Below are positions 19,420-29,351 of a DNA stretch of 64,000 bases, piece after piece. The DNA comes from Paenacidovorax monticola (lineage in GTDB: Bacteria; Pseudomonadota; Gammaproteobacteria; Burkholderiales; Burkholderiaceae_C), in assembly GCF_014489595.1 (NCBI RefSeq), contig NZ_CP060790.1:682001-746000 (forward strand), in the 5' to 3' direction. A program made the position numbers and the translations under genes. The notes beneath the pieces are model-generated. The model made no database searches, was not told the origin of the DNA, and saw only the letters and a list, made by a program, of their open reading frames with translations. How positions within the stretch are numbered: position 1 is the stretch's first letter; each line of letters begins with the position of its first letter.

Positions 19420-21519
19420 ATGACGGCTGAATACAAAGTCCACGGCGACGTGGCGGTGATCACGCTCAACAACCCGCCGGTCAACGGCCTGGGGCATGCG
19501 ACACGCCAGGGCATCGTGGACGGGCTGGAGCGCGCCCAGGCTGATGCGGCCGTCAAGGCCATCGTCATCACGGGTGCCGGCGGTGCCTTCTCGGGTGGCG
19601 CGGACATCAAGGAGTTCGGTACCGACAAGGCCCTGCAGGAGCCGAACCTGCACTCGGTGATCCTGGCGGTGGAGAACGCGTCCAAGCCCGTGGTGGCGGC
19701 CATCCACACCGTTTGCATGGGCGGTGGCCTGGAACTCGCCCTGGGCTGCCACTACCGTGTGGCCGCGCCCGGCACCAGCGTGGCGCTGCCCGAGGTGAAG
19801 CTGGGCATCCTGCCCGGCGCGGGCGGCACGCAGCGCCTGCCGCGCGTGGTGGGCGTGGAGGCGGCCCTGAACATGATCGTGAGCGGCGAGCCGGTCAAGA
19901 GCGAGCTGATCGGCGCCGTGCCCGGCCAGAAGCTGTTCGACAAGATGGCGGCCTCGCCCGCAGCGCTGGCCGAGGAGGCCCTGGCCTTCGCGCGGAGCGT
20001 GGCGGACGTGCGCCCGCTGCCCCTGGTGCGCAACCTGCCCTGCAAGCACCCCGAGGGCGACGCCTACTTCCAGTTCGCGCGCAACATGGTCAAGGGCATG
20101 GCCAAGAACTTCCCCGCGCCCGCCAAGTGCGTGGACGCCGTGGAAGCGGCCACCCGGCGCAAGTTCGCCGACGGCTTGGCGTACGAGCGCGAGCTGTTCA
20201 TCAACCTCATGTGGACGCCCGAGTCGCGCGCGCTGCGCCACATCTTCTTCTCCGAACGCGCGGCCAGCAAGATCCCCGACGTGCCTTCGGACACGCCGCA
20301 GCGCATCATCCAGAAGGTGGGCGTGATCGGCGCCGGCACCATGGGCGGCGGCATCACCATGAACTTCCTGAACGCGGGCATCCCGGTGACCATCCTGGAG
20401 ACCAAGCAGGAAGCGCTGGACCGCGGCGTCGCCACGATCCGGAAGAACTACGAAGCCCAGGTGAAGAAGGGCAAGCTCAAGGAAGACAAGTACCAGCAGC
20501 GCATGGCCCTGCTGAGCACCACGCTGGCCTATGGCGACCTGAAGGACGCGGATCTCATCATCGAGGCCGTGTTCGAGGAGATGGGCGTGAAGGAGGCCGT
20601 GTTCAAGCAACTGGATGAAGTCGCCAAGCCCGGCGCCATCCTGGCCTCCAACACCTCCACGCTGGACGTGGACCAGATCGCCGCGTTCACGAAGCGCCCG
20701 CAGGACGTGGTGGGCATGCACTTCTTCAGCCCCGCCAACGTGATGAAGCTGCTGGAGGTGGTGCGCGGCAAGCAGACCGCCAAGGACGTGCTGGCCACCG
20801 TGATGGCCGTGGCCAAGAAGATCAAGAAGACGGCCGTGGTCTCGGGCGTGTGCGACGGCTTCATCGGCAACCGCATGATCGAGCGCTACAGCCAGCAGGC
20901 CGGCTTCCTGCTGGACGAGGGCTGCACGCCCCAGCAGGTGGACAAGGCCATCGAGAAGTTCGGCTTCGCCATGGGCCCGTTCCGCATGGGCGACCTGGCC
21001 GGCAACGACATCGGCTGGGCCATCCGCAAGCGCCGCGCCATCGAGAAGCCCGACATGAAGTACAGCAAGACCGCCGACCTGCTGTGCGAGCTGGGCCGCT
21101 TCGGCCAGAAGACCGGCGCGGGCTGGTACGACTACCAGGCCGGCAAGCGCGACGCGATCCCGAGCGAGGTGGTGAACCAGATGATCGAGGCGCACCGCAA
21201 GACCCTGGGCGTGGCGCCGCGCAAGGTCAGCGACGAGGAGATCGTGCAGCGCCTGGTGTTCTCGCTGGTGAACGAGGGCGCCAAGATCCTGGAGGAAGGC
21301 ATCGCCAGCAAGTCCGGCGACATCGACATGGTGTACCTCACGGGCTACGGCTTCCCCATCCACCGCGGCGGCCCCATGCACTATGCGACCGAAGTGGGGC
21401 TGTTCAACGTGGTGCAGGCCATGAAGCGCTTTGCTGCCAACCCCATGGACGACGCGAAGGCCTGGGCCCCGGCCCCGCTTCTGGCCCGGCTGGCCGCAGA
21501 AGGCAAGTCCTTCCAGTGA
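19420..21519 (+). CDS. Multifunctional enoyl-CoA hydratase / 3-hydroxyacyl-CoA dehydrogenase (FadB/FadJ type)
   Basis: The 699-residue enzyme has an N-terminal crotonase domain (about 1-190; GAGGAFSGGADIKEF and VCMGGGLELALGCHYR give the oxyanion hole and catalytic region). The NAD-binding 3-hydroxyacyl-CoA dehydrogenase domain starts near residue 300 with GVIGAGTMGGGI, and the C-terminal dimerisation domains follow. The catalytic His region MHFFSPANVMKLLEVV is intact. It performs the second and third steps of beta-oxidation in the cytoplasm. It is followed 33 bases later by its thiolase partner. The palindrome at 19371-19388 may control both genes. The dehydrogenase C-terminal half (FGFAMGPFRMGDLAGND) is also complete. 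Confidence 0.95.
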   Translation: MTAEYKVHGDVAVITLNNPPVNGLGHATRQGIVDGLERAQADAAVKAIVITGAGGAFSGGADIKEFGTDKALQEPNLHSVILAVENASKPVVAAIHTVCMGGGLELALGCHYRVAAPGTSVALPEVKLGILPGAGGTQRLPRVVGVEAALNMIVSGEPVKSELIGAVPGQKLFDKMAASPAALAEEALAFARSVADVRPLPLVRNLPCKHPEGDAYFQFARNMVKGMAKNFPAPAKCVDAVEAATRRKFADGLAYERELFINLMWTPESRALRHIFFSERAASKIPDVPSDTPQRIIQKVGVIGAGTMGGGITMNFLNAGIPVTILETKQEALDRGVATIRKNYEAQVKKGKLKEDKYQQRMALLSTTLAYGDLKDADLIIEAVFEEMGVKEAVFKQLDEVAKPGAILASNTSTLDVDQIAAFTKRPQDVVGMHFFSPANVMKLLEVVRGKQTAKDVLATVMAVAKKIKKTAVVSGVCDGFIGNRMIERYSQQAGFLLDEGCTPQQVDKAIEKFGFAMGPFRMGDLAGNDIGWAIRKRRAIEKPDMKYSKTADLLCELGRFGQKTGAGWYDYQAGKRDAIPSEVVNQMIEAHRKTLGVAPRKVSDEEIVQRLVFSLVNEGAKILEEGIASKSGDIDMVYLTGYGFPIHRGGPMHYATEVGLFNVVQAMKRFAANPMDDAKAWAPAPLLARLAAEGKSFQ

Positions 21520-21552
21520 GCGAGCGACCTCTTACCGAATAAAGGAATCCAC

Positions 21553-22728
21553 ATGACCTCCGCAGTGATCGTTTCCACCGCCCGCACGCCGCTCGCCAAG
21601 AGCTGGAAGGGTTCGTTCAACATGACCCACGGCGCCACGCTCGGCGGCCATGCCGTGCAGGCCGCCGTGCAGCGCGCCGGCATCGACGGCGCCGCCGTGG
21701 ACGACGTGATCATGGGCTGCGCCAACCCCGAAGGCGCCACGGGCATGAACATCGCGCGCCAGATCGCGCTCAAGGCCGGCCTGCCCATCACCACCTCGGG
21801 CATGACCATCAACCGCTTCTGCTCCTCGGGCCTGCAGACCATCGCCACGGCTGCCCAGCGCATCATCGCTGGCGAAGGCGATGTGTACGTGGCAGGCGGC
21901 GTGGAGAGCATCTCCTGCGTGCAGCAGGAGATGAACCTGCACATGATCCAGGACCTGGCCCTGGCCAAGCAGAGGCCCGAGATCTACTGGAGCATGCTGC
22001 AGACCGCCGAGCAGGTGGCCAAGCGCTACAACATCGGCCGCGACGCCATGGACGAGTACGGCGCCGCCAGCCAGCAGAAGGCCTGCGCGGCCCAGGCCGC
22101 CGGCCTGTTCGATGCCGAGATCGCGCCCATCACCGTCACGGCTGGCATCGCCGACAAGACGCTGGGCCTGATCACCAAGCAGGTCACGGTGATCCGCGAC
22201 GAGGGCACGCGCGAGGGCACGACCAAGGAAGGCATCAGCGGCATCAAGCCTGCGCTGCCCGGCGGCCTGATCTCGGCGGGCAACGCGAGCCAGTTCTCCG
22301 ACGGCGCGGGCGCCTGCGTGGTGACCAGCGAGGACTACGCGGCCAAGCACGGCCTCAAGCCCCTGGGCCGGTTCCTCGGCTTCGCGGTGGCGGGCTGCGA
22401 GCCCGACGAAATGGGCATCGGCCCCGTGTTCGCCGTGCCCAAGGTGCTCAAGAAGCTGGGCCTCACGGTGCAGGACATCGATCTGTGGGAGCTGAACGAG
22501 GCCTTCGCCGTGCAGGTGCTGTACTGCCGCGACAAGCTGGGCATTCCGGCCGACCGACTGAACGTGAACGGCGGCGCCATCGCGCTGGGCCACCCCTACG
22601 GCGTGAGCGGCCAGCGTCTCACGGGCCATGCGCTCATCGAAGGCAAGCGCCGCGGTGCCAAGCGCGTGTGCGTGACCATGTGCATCGGCGGCGGCATGGG
22701 CGCGGCCGGCATCTTCGAGGTGTTCTGA
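21553..22728 (+). CDS. Acetyl-CoA acyltransferase (thiolase), FadA type
   Basis: The 391-residue thiolase has the nucleophilic cysteine in [10 protein letters not shown] (C90), the [17 protein letters not shown] histidine motif and the C-terminal [11 protein letters not shown] with the second catalytic cysteine. It cleaves 3-ketoacyl-CoA to acetyl-CoA and a shortened acyl-CoA. It sits in the same transcript as the FadB-like gene and is followed two bases later by a hotdog thioesterase. A biosynthetic role (PhaA) is less likely because of the FadB partner. Confidence 0.94.
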   Translation: MTSAVIVSTARTPLAKSWKGSFNMTHGATLGGHAVQAAVQRAGIDGAAVDDVIMGCANPEGATGMNIARQIALKAGLPITTSGMTINRFCSSGLQTIATAAQRIIAGEGDVYVAGGVESISCVQQEMNLHMIQDLALAKQRPEIYWSMLQTAEQVAKRYNIGRDAMDEYGAASQQKACAAQAAGLFDAEIAPITVTAGIADKTLGLITKQVTVIRDEGTREGTTKEGISGIKPALPGGLISAGNASQFSDGAGACVVTSEDYAAKHGLKPLGRFLGFAVAGCEPDEMGIGPVFAVPKVLKKLGLTVQDIDLWELNEAFAVQVLYCRDKLGIPADRLNVNGGAIALGHPYGVSGQRLTGHALIEGKRRGAKRVCVTMCIGGGMGAAGIFEVF

Positions 22729-22730
22729 GC

Positions 22731-23186
22731 ATGGCAGGGCAGGCAAGCGGGCTGGCGCCCGAGGCCCTGCTGGCCTGGGGCCGCGACGTGCTCGCGGCCC
22801 AGCCCTTCAGCCAGCTTGTGGGCGCGCAGCTCGCGGCGTTCACGCCCGAGCACAGCGAGCTGCACTTGCCCGTCACGCCGCAGCTGCGCCAGCAGAACGG
22901 CTTCGTGCACGGCGGCGTGCTGAGCTACCTGGCCGACAACACGCTCACCTACGCGGGCGGCGCCGCGTTGCGCGTGCCCGTGGTCACCTCGGAGTTCAAG
23001 ATCAACTACCTGCGCCCGGCCGTGGGCGAGCTGCTGATCGCGCGCGCCCAGGCCGTGCACCAGGGCCGCGCGCAGGCCGTGTGCCGCTGCGAGGTCTTCG
23101 TGCGCCAGGGCGGCGAGGAGAAGCTCTGCGCCATCGCCCAGGGCACCATCGTCGCGCTGCCACCCGCCCGCGACGGTGCGGGCTGA
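22731..23186 (+). CDS. PaaI-type hotdog thioesterase
   Basis: A 151-residue single hotdog-fold protein. The helix motif NGFVHGGVLSYLADN carries the conserved HGG and the aspartate expected of PaaI-like acyl-CoA thioesterases, and VVTSEFKINYLRPAVGE is the following strand pair. It probably releases CoA from acyl-CoA intermediates of the preceding beta-oxidation genes. Start ATG 22731 lies two bases after the thiolase stop, implying translational coupling. Confidence 0.9.
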   Translation: MAGQASGLAPEALLAWGRDVLAAQPFSQLVGAQLAAFTPEHSELHLPVTPQLRQQNGFVHGGVLSYLADNTLTYAGGAALRVPVVTSEFKINYLRPAVGELLIARAQAVHQGRAQAVCRCEVFVRQGGEEKLCAIAQGTIVALPPARDGAG

Positions 23187-23228
23187 GGCCACGAGGTGGA
23201 CGCCAGTTCTTGCCCGCATTGACTGAGA

Positions 23229-23279
23229 TGCTATCGATAAAATAGCTGCTGGCGCTTGTCCAGCAAGCGCCAGTGGCAC
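23229..23279 (+). repeat. Short dispersed repeat, clearest copy (intergenic)
   Basis: TGCTATCGATAAAATAGCTG, then CTGGCGCTTG, TCCAG, CAAGCGCCAG and TGGCAC. The GGCGCTTG/CAAGCGCC arms form a hairpin. I recall very similar elements scattered between genes of Comamonadaceae genomes. Degenerate copies in this window are at 3978-4027 (reverse), 11049-11098, 30863-30911 and 49750-49796. It ends about 18 bases before the acyl-CoA dehydrogenase start. Confidence 0.7.
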
Positions 23280-23296
23280 TTTTCCCTGAAACCACC

Positions 23297-25128
23297 ATGA
23301 GCCTGCGTTCCACCGTCGACTTCCTGCTCTACCACTGGCTCCAGGCCGATGCCCTCAATGGCAGGCCGCGCTTCGCCGACCATTCGCGCGAGACCTTCGA
23401 CGCCGTGCTCGACACCTGCGAGCGCATCGCGCGCGAGAAGTATGCGCCGTTCAACCGCCTCGTCGACACCGAGGAGCCGCGCTTCGACGGCGAGAAGGTG
23501 ATCCTGCCCCAGGCCACGCACGAGGCCCGCCGCGCCTATGCCGAGTCGGGCCTGCTGAGCGCGGCGCAGGACTACGAGATTGGCGGCATGCAGCTGCCCT
23601 ACACGGTGGAGGCGGCGGCCAACAGCTTCTTCGCGGCGGCGTCGATCAGCATCGGCTCGAACATGCTGACCTCGGGCAACGCCAACCTGCTCATGGCCCA
23701 CGGCACGCCGCTGCAGCAGCGGGTGTTCGCGCACAACGAATTCAACGGCCGCTGGGCCGGCACCATGTGCCTTTCGGAGCCGCAGGCGGGCTCCAGCCTG
23801 TCGGACGTGGCCACGCGCGCCGTGCCCGATGGGGAGGGCCATGCGGAAGACCCGCTGGGCCCGCGATACCGTCTCAAGGGCCACAAGATGTGGATCAGCT
23901 CGGGCGACCATGAGCTGACCGAGAACATCGTGCACCTCGTGCTCGCCAAGATCCCGGGGCCGGACGGCAAGCTGGTGCCGGGGGTGAAAGGCATCTCGCT
24001 GTTCATTGTGCCCAAGCAGCTGGTCGATACCGAGGGCCGGCTCACGGGCGAGCGCAACGACGTGGCGCTCGCGGGCCTCAACCACAAGCTGGGCTGGCGC
24101 GGCACCACGAACACGCTGCTCAATTTCGGCGAGGGCAGGTACCCCGTGCGCGGTGGTGCCGGTGCCGTGGGCTACTTGGTGGGCCGGCCGGGCGAGGGCC
24201 TCAAGTGCATGTTCCACATGATGAACGAGGCGCGCATCGGGATCGGCATGGCGGCCACCATGCTGGGCCTGGCGGGCTACCACGCGAGCCTCGACTACGC
24301 CAGGAACCGCCCCCAGGGCCGGCCCGTGGGCAAGGCCGGCAAGGATGCCGGCGCGCCCCAGGTGCGCCTTATCGAGCATGCCGACATCAAGCGCATGCTG
24401 CTGGCGCAGAAGGCCTACGGCGAGGGGGCGCTCGCGCTCAACCTGTACTGCGCGCGGCTGGTCGACGAGCAGCACACGGGCACGCCCGAGAGTGCCGACG
24501 AAGCGCGCCTGCTGCTGGAGGTGCTGACCCCCATCGCCAAGAGCTGGCCCAGCGAATGGTGCCTGGAGGCCAACTCGCTGGCCATCCAGATCCACGGCGG
24601 CTACGGCTACACGCGCGACTTTCCCGTGGAGCAGTACTGGCGCGACAACCGGCTCAACATGATCCACGAGGGCACGCACGGCATCCAGGCCATGGACCTG
24701 CTGGGCCGCAAGGTGCTCATGGAGGGCGGGCGCGGCCTGCAGCTGCTGGCCGCGCGCATCAACGCCACGGTGCAGCAGGCCATCCAGGTGCCGCAGCTCG
24801 CGGCGCATGCCAACGCACTGGCGCAGGCCCTGGCGCAGGTGGGGCCGCCACCAAGGCGGCCTGGGCCACGGGCGAGCCCGGCGAGGCGCTGGCCAATGCC
24901 GTGCCCTACATGCAGGCCTTCGGCCACACGGTGCTGGCCTGGACCTGGCTGGAACTGGCGCTGGCCACGCTGCACGCCGACGCGCCGCTCGCGCGGGCCG
25001 AGAGCGTGGGGCGCATGGGCGCGGCGCGCTTCTTCTTCCACTATGAGCTGCCCAAGATCGGCGCCTGGCTGCAGGTGGTGAGCACGCGCGATGCCACCTG
25101 CGCGAGCCTGCCCGAGGACGCGTTCTGA
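23297..25128 (+). CDS. Acyl-CoA dehydrogenase with C-terminal extension (frame broken near 3' end)
   Basis: Repaired length is 610 aa, the long acyl-CoA dehydrogenase class that includes DmdC-like enzymes. Visible are the FAD/substrate motif GTMCLSEPQAGSSLSDV, KMWISSGDHEL, the middle-domain GISLFIVPKQLV, the EARIGIGMAATMLGL helix, and the C-terminal IQIHGGYGYTRDFPVEQYWRD. The extra C-terminal domain continues in another frame; one G appears missing in the run at 24841-24844, and repair gives AQVGAATKAAWATGEPGEAL. It oxidises acyl-CoA to enoyl-CoA, supplying the FadB-like enzyme. The start ATG 23297 is the first good one after the repeat. Confidence 0.92.
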
Positions 25129-25141
25129 GCGGGGCATCGCC

Positions 25142-25348
25142 GTGGCTTCACCATCCAGCCTTCAGCGCCTGCACCGGCTCATCTGGCTGCTGATCTACGG
25201 CGGCCTGCTCACGCTGGTGCTGGGCCTGTCCGTGGCGCGCTCCGACGCCGAACTGGGCTGGGGCCTGGTGGGCGTGGGCGCCGTGGTGGCGGCCTTGGGC
25301 GTGGTGCTGGTGTGGGTGCGCTCGCGCCTGCGCGAGGACCCGCCCTGA
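25142..25348 (+). CDS. Small two-helix membrane protein
   Basis: A 68-residue frame from GTG 25142 contains two hydrophobic segments (LIWLLIYGGLLTLVLGLSV and GLVGVGAVVAALGVVLVWV) and a basic/acidic tail RSRLREDPP. It follows the acyl-CoA dehydrogenase by 13 bases on the same strand. No family recognised; the two-helix composition is the evidence that it is translated. Confidence 0.5.
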   Translation: MASPSSLQRLHRLIWLLIYGGLLTLVLGLSVARSDAELGWGLVGVGAVVAALGVVLVWVRSRLREDPP

Positions 25349-25472
25349 CCAATCGCCCAGGCGACAGCAGGCCCGTGCCGCGCCGCACACAATGGCCTTT
25401 GCATGGCCGAGAATTCCAGGCCGAAAGCCCCCGCGCAGGGGCTTCACAAACACATCCCAAGGAGACCATTCG

Positions 25473-26264
25473 ATGACCCGTACCATCCAACAACTGTTCG
25501 ACCTGACCGGCAAGACGGCCCTCGTCACGGGCGGTTCGCGCGGCCTGGGCCTGCAACTGGCCCATGCGCTGGGCGAAGCCGGCGCGAAGATCATGCTCAG
25601 CTCGCGCAAGGCCTCCGACCTGGAGGAGGCCACGGCCGAACTGCAGGCTGCGGGCATCGACGCGCGCTGGATCGCCGCCGACTGCGCGCAGGAGGGCGAC
25701 ATCCGCCGCCTGGCCGACGAGACCCTGCAGCGCATGGGCAACGTGGACATCCTCGTGAACAACGCGGGCGCCGCCTGGGGTGCACCGGCCGAGGACCACC
25801 CCGTGGACGCCTGGGACAAGGTGATGAACCTCAACGTGCGCGGCTACTTCATCCTCTCCCAGCACATCGCCAAGCACAGCATGATCGCGCAGCGCGGCGG
25901 CAGCATCATCAACGTGGCCTCCATCGCAGGGCTGGGCGGCAACCCCAGCGGCATGAACACCATTGCCTACAACACCTCCAAGGGCGCGGTGATCAACTTC
26001 ACGCGCGCGCTCGCGGCCGAATGGGGCAAGTACAACATCCGCGTGAACGCGATCTGCCCGGGCTTCTTCCCGAGCAAGATGACCGTGGGCACGCTCAAGG
26101 CCATGGGCGAGGAGAACCTGGCCGCCCACGCGCCGCTGGGCCGCCTGGGCGACGACGAGGACCTCAAGGGCCTGTGCGCGTTGTACGCGAGCGATGCGGG
26201 CAAGCACATCACGGGGCAGTGGCTCGCCGTCGACGGCGGCGTCAGCGTGGTCACCGGCGGCTGA
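25473..26264 (+). CDS. Short-chain dehydrogenase/reductase
   Basis: The 263-residue enzyme begins after an AAGGAG site. It has the classical SDR cofactor motif TGGSRGLGLQ, the NNAG motif and the catalytic Tyr-Lys in YNTSKGAV with Ser in NVASIAG. The C-terminus AVDGGVSVVTGG is typical of gluconate 5-dehydrogenase / 3-ketoacyl reductase-like SDRs. It probably reduces or oxidises a hydroxyacyl or related carbonyl with NAD(P)H. The neighbouring lipid genes suggest a fatty-acid context. Confidence 0.9.
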   Translation: MTRTIQQLFDLTGKTALVTGGSRGLGLQLAHALGEAGAKIMLSSRKASDLEEATAELQAAGIDARWIAADCAQEGDIRRLADETLQRMGNVDILVNNAGAAWGAPAEDHPVDAWDKVMNLNVRGYFILSQHIAKHSMIAQRGGSIINVASIAGLGGNPSGMNTIAYNTSKGAVINFTRALAAEWGKYNIRVNAICPGFFPSKMTVGTLKAMGEENLAAHAPLGRLGDDEDLKGLCALYASDAGKHITGQWLAVDGGVSVVTGG

Positions 26265-26372
26265 GCGGTTTCTGGCGTAAGCTGACCGTCTTTCTTTTGT
26301 CGCCCGGCCGCCCCAGGGCCAAAGCGCCCCTTTGGGCGAGTTCGGGGCCTTTTCTTCCTTGGAGTGTTTGCC

Positions 26373-26783
26373 GTGTTGAGTTTCGGAGTCGAGATTCCCT
26401 TTGTCAGCCATCTGGGCTTCACCCTGCACCGCATGGCGGACGGTGAGTCCGAACTGCACTACACGGCCCGGCCCGAGCACTTCAATTCGTTCGAAGTGAC
26501 CCACGGCGGCGCCACGATGACGCTGCTCGACGTGGCCCTGGCCACGGCGGCGCGCAGCGTGACGCCCGACATGGGCGTGGTCACCATCGAGATGAAGACC
26601 AGCTTCATGCAGCCCGCGCGCGGCCCCCTGGTGGCGCGCGGGCGCCTGATCCACCGCACCAGGTCCATCGCCTTCGTCGAGGGCACGGTGTACGACGCCG
26701 AGGGCCGCGCCTGCAGCCATGCCACGGGCACCTTCAAGTACGTGCCGCGCGCGCCGGCGCCCCAGGCCATCGCCACGGACTGA
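26373..26783 (+). CDS. PaaI-family hotdog thioesterase
   Basis: A 136-residue hotdog protein from GTG 26373, eight bases after a GGAG site. SFEVTHGGATMTLLDVALATAA holds the THGG and the catalytic Asp of the family, and VTIEMKTSFMQPA is the following strand. It probably hydrolyses acyl- or aryl-CoA. It is the second such thioesterase in the block. An in-frame GTG at 26364 overlaps the ribosome site and was not chosen. Confidence 0.88.
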   Translation: MLSFGVEIPFVSHLGFTLHRMADGESELHYTARPEHFNSFEVTHGGATMTLLDVALATAARSVTPDMGVVTIEMKTSFMQPARGPLVARGRLIHRTRSIAFVEGTVYDAEGRACSHATGTFKYVPRAPAPQAIATD

Positions 26784-26866
26784 GTCCGGATTCCCGACCC
26801 CATCTTCCAACGGCGCTTGCCCGGTCCGTGCAAGCCGCCTCCACACCGTAGTTCAAGGAGACCGCC

Positions 26867-27883
26867 ATGCCCCGCAATCAGCAAATTCTGCTCGACAACC
26901 GCCCGCAGGGCGAGGCCAGCGCGAGCAACTTCAAGCTGGTCACCACCGACACCCCGGCTCTGCAGGAAGGCCAGGTGCTGGTGCGCCACCACTACCTGAG
27001 CCTGGACCCCTACATGCGCGGCCGCATGAACGAGAGCAAGAGCTACGCCCAGCCCCAGCCGCTGGGCGAGGTGATGATCGGCGGCACCGTGGGCGAGGTG
27101 GTGGAAAGCCGCCACGCCAAGTTCGCCGCTGGCGACAAGGTGGTGGGCATGGGCGGCTGGCAGGAGTACAGCGTGGTCGATGGCGACGCCCCCGGCATGC
27201 TGCGTAAGGTGGACACCACCCATGTGCCGCTGTCGCACTACCTGGGGGCCGTGGGCATGCCCGGCGTGACGGCCTGGTACGGCCTTGTGAAGATCATCAA
27301 CCCCAAGGCGGGCGAGACCGTGGTGGTGAGCGCCGCCACGGGGGCCGTGGGCAGTGCCTTCGCGGCGCTGGCCAAGGCGCGCGGCTGCCGCGTAGTCGGC
27401 ATCGCGGGCGGCCCCGAGAAATGCAAGTACGCGGTGGAGGAACTGGGCTTCGACGAGTGCATCGACTACCGCGTGCACAACGACCTCAAGACCATGGCCA
27501 AGGCGCTCAAGGATGCCTGCCCGAACGGCATCGACGGCTACTTCGAGAACGTGGGCGGCTACATCCTCGACGCGGTGCTGCTGCGCACCAACGCGTTCGC
27601 GCGCATCGCGCTGTGCGGCATGATCGCGGGCTACGACGGCCAGCCGCTGCCCATGGCCAACCCGGCGCTGATCCTCGTGAACCGCCTCAAGATCGAGGGC
27701 TTCATCGTGAGCGAGCACATGGACGTCTGGCCCGAGGCGCTCAAGGAACTGGGCACGCTCGTGGGCACGGGCAAGCTGCGCCCGCGCGAGAGCGTGGCGC
27801 AGGGCATCGCGTCCGCGCCCGAAGCCTTCCTGGGCCTGCTCAAGGGCAAGAACTTCGGCAAGCAGCTCGTCAAGCTGATCTGA
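26867..27883 (+). CDS. NADP-dependent MDR oxidoreductase (CurA/YncB-like)
   Basis: The 338-residue protein opens MPRNQQILLDNRPQGEAS, and LSLDPYMRGRMNESKSY is diagnostic of zinc-free medium-chain reductases of the prostaglandin-reductase / curcumin-reductase type. The cofactor motif is VVSAATGAVGSAFAALAK and the C-terminus RLKIEGFIVSEHM is typical. It reduces activated double bonds of enals or enones with NADPH, a detoxifying role. It follows an AAGGAG site and starts a run with ElaA, GST and SDR. Confidence 0.92.
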   Translation: MPRNQQILLDNRPQGEASASNFKLVTTDTPALQEGQVLVRHHYLSLDPYMRGRMNESKSYAQPQPLGEVMIGGTVGEVVESRHAKFAAGDKVVGMGGWQEYSVVDGDAPGMLRKVDTTHVPLSHYLGAVGMPGVTAWYGLVKIINPKAGETVVVSAATGAVGSAFAALAKARGCRVVGIAGGPEKCKYAVEELGFDECIDYRVHNDLKTMAKALKDACPNGIDGYFENVGGYILDAVLLRTNAFARIALCGMIAGYDGQPLPMANPALILVNRLKIEGFIVSEHMDVWPEALKELGTLVGTGKLRPRESVAQGIASAPEAFLGLLKGKNFGKQLVKLI

Positions 27884-27893
27884 GCGGCGCGCG

Positions 27894-28358
27894 ATGCCGT
27901 CATCTTCCGTGCTGCACTGGACCTGGGCGCGCTTCAACGAGCTGGGCGTGCACGCGCTCTACGACGCGCTTGCGCTGCGCTGCCGCGTGTTCATCCTGGA
28001 GCAGGGGCCCTACCAGGACCCGGACGGGGCCGACCGCGATGCCTGGCACCTGCTGGGGCGCGACGCTGCCGGCACGTTGCTGGCCTGCCTGCGCGTGGTG
28101 GACCCGGGCGTGAAGTACCCCGAGCCCTCCATCGGCCGCGTGGTCGTGGCGCCCGAGGCGCGCGGCCTGGGCGCGGGCCGGGCGCTGGTGCAGGAGGGGC
28201 TGGCGCGGTGCCTGGCCGCCTGGCCGGGCCGCGCGGTGCGCATCAGCGCCCAGGCGCACCTGCAACGCTTCTATGGCGAACTGGGGTTCGCGCCGGTGTC
28301 ACCGCAGTACCTGGAAGACGGCATCCCGCACATCGAAATGCTGCACGCCCCGGCCTGA
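27894..28358 (+). CDS. elaA: GNAT acetyltransferase, ElaA family
   Basis: The 154-residue product shows the ElaA opening (WARFNELGVHALYDALALR), RCRVFILEQ and the acetyl-CoA loop IGRVVVAPEARGLGAGRALVQE with the Q/RxxGxG/A signature, then AQAHLQRFYGELGF. ElaA is a GNAT protein of uncertain acceptor. It begins ten bases after the MDR reductase stop. Confidence 0.92.
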   Translation: MPSSSVLHWTWARFNELGVHALYDALALRCRVFILEQGPYQDPDGADRDAWHLLGRDAAGTLLACLRVVDPGVKYPEPSIGRVVVAPEARGLGAGRALVQEGLARCLAAWPGRAVRISAQAHLQRFYGELGFAPVSPQYLEDGIPHIEMLHAPA

Positions 28359-28409
28359 CGGCGCGGCGCGACAATGCGGCGATCTGACCCTGGACCTCGG
28401 AGCTGGCCC

Positions 28410-29351
28410 ATGAACCACACACTGATCCTGCACCAATACGCCGCCTCGCCCTTTTCCGAAAAAGTCAGGCTCATGCTGGGCTACAAGCAACTGGCCTGGC
28501 GCGCGGTCACCGTGCCCGCCGTGCCGCCCAAGCCCGATGTGCTGGCGCTGACGGGCGGCTACCGGCGCACGCCGTTCCTGCAGATCGGCGCCGACATCTA
28601 CTGCGACTCGGCGCTCATCAGCGACGTGCTGGAGCACCTGCAGCCCGAGCCCGTGCTGTACCCGCCGCACCTCAAGGGCGTGGCGCGCGTGTTCGCGCAG
28701 TGGGCCGACTCCACGCTGTTCTGGGCCGCCATGGCCTACAACCTGCAGCCGCGCGGCGCGCAGGTGCTCTTTGCCGGGCTGCCCGAGGGCCTGGGCCAGG
28801 CCTTCGCGGAGGACCGCCGCGAGATGCGCGCGGGCATGGTGCAACACCGCCAGCCCGAGGCCACGCAGGCCTACCGCTCCTACCTGCGGCGCATCTCCAA
28901 CATGGTGGAGGAGCACAGCTTTCTCTTCGGCGCCGAGCCCTGCGTGGCCGACTTCGCGGCCTACCACGGGCTGTGGTTCACGCGCCATTGCGTGCCGGTG
29001 CTGGCCGATATCTTCCAGCCCACGCCCGCCGTGCTCGAATGGATGGACCGCATGGCGGCCCTGGGCCACGGCCAGGTGGAGCCCCTGGCGGCGGCTGACG
29101 CCATCACGGTGGCCGCCAAGGCCGAGCCCCTGCCGCTCGCGCCCGAGGCCTTCCAGGACGAGCACGGCATACCGCTGGGCAGCCCGGTGACCGTGGCGGC
29201 CGACAGCTTCGGCACCGAACCCACGGCGGGCACCCTGGTGGCCGCCACGCGCACGCGTTACACGCTGGCGCGCACCGATCCGCGCGCGGGCACGGTGCAT
29301 GTGCACTTTCCGCGCATTGGCTACATCCTCCGAAAGGCAGCAAACCCATGA
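28410..29351 (+). CDS. Glutathione S-transferase family protein
   Basis: A 313-residue protein with a thioredoxin-fold N-domain (HQYAASPFSEKVRLMLGYK, then the cis-proline RRTPFLQIGADIYCDSALI) and an all-helical C-domain (AEPCVADFAAYHGLWF). A further C-terminal segment of about 80 residues (from AEPLPLAPEAF) is longer than in ordinary GSTs. It likely conjugates or isomerises electrophiles. Its stop overlaps the next SDR start by four bases (ATGA). Confidence 0.88.
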   Translation: MNHTLILHQYAASPFSEKVRLMLGYKQLAWRAVTVPAVPPKPDVLALTGGYRRTPFLQIGADIYCDSALISDVLEHLQPEPVLYPPHLKGVARVFAQWADSTLFWAAMAYNLQPRGAQVLFAGLPEGLGQAFAEDRREMRAGMVQHRQPEATQAYRSYLRRISNMVEEHSFLFGAEPCVADFAAYHGLWFTRHCVPVLADIFQPTPAVLEWMDRMAALGHGQVEPLAAADAITVAAKAEPLPLAPEAFQDEHGIPLGSPVTVAADSFGTEPTAGTLVAATRTRYTLARTDPRAGTVHVHFPRIGYILRKAANP

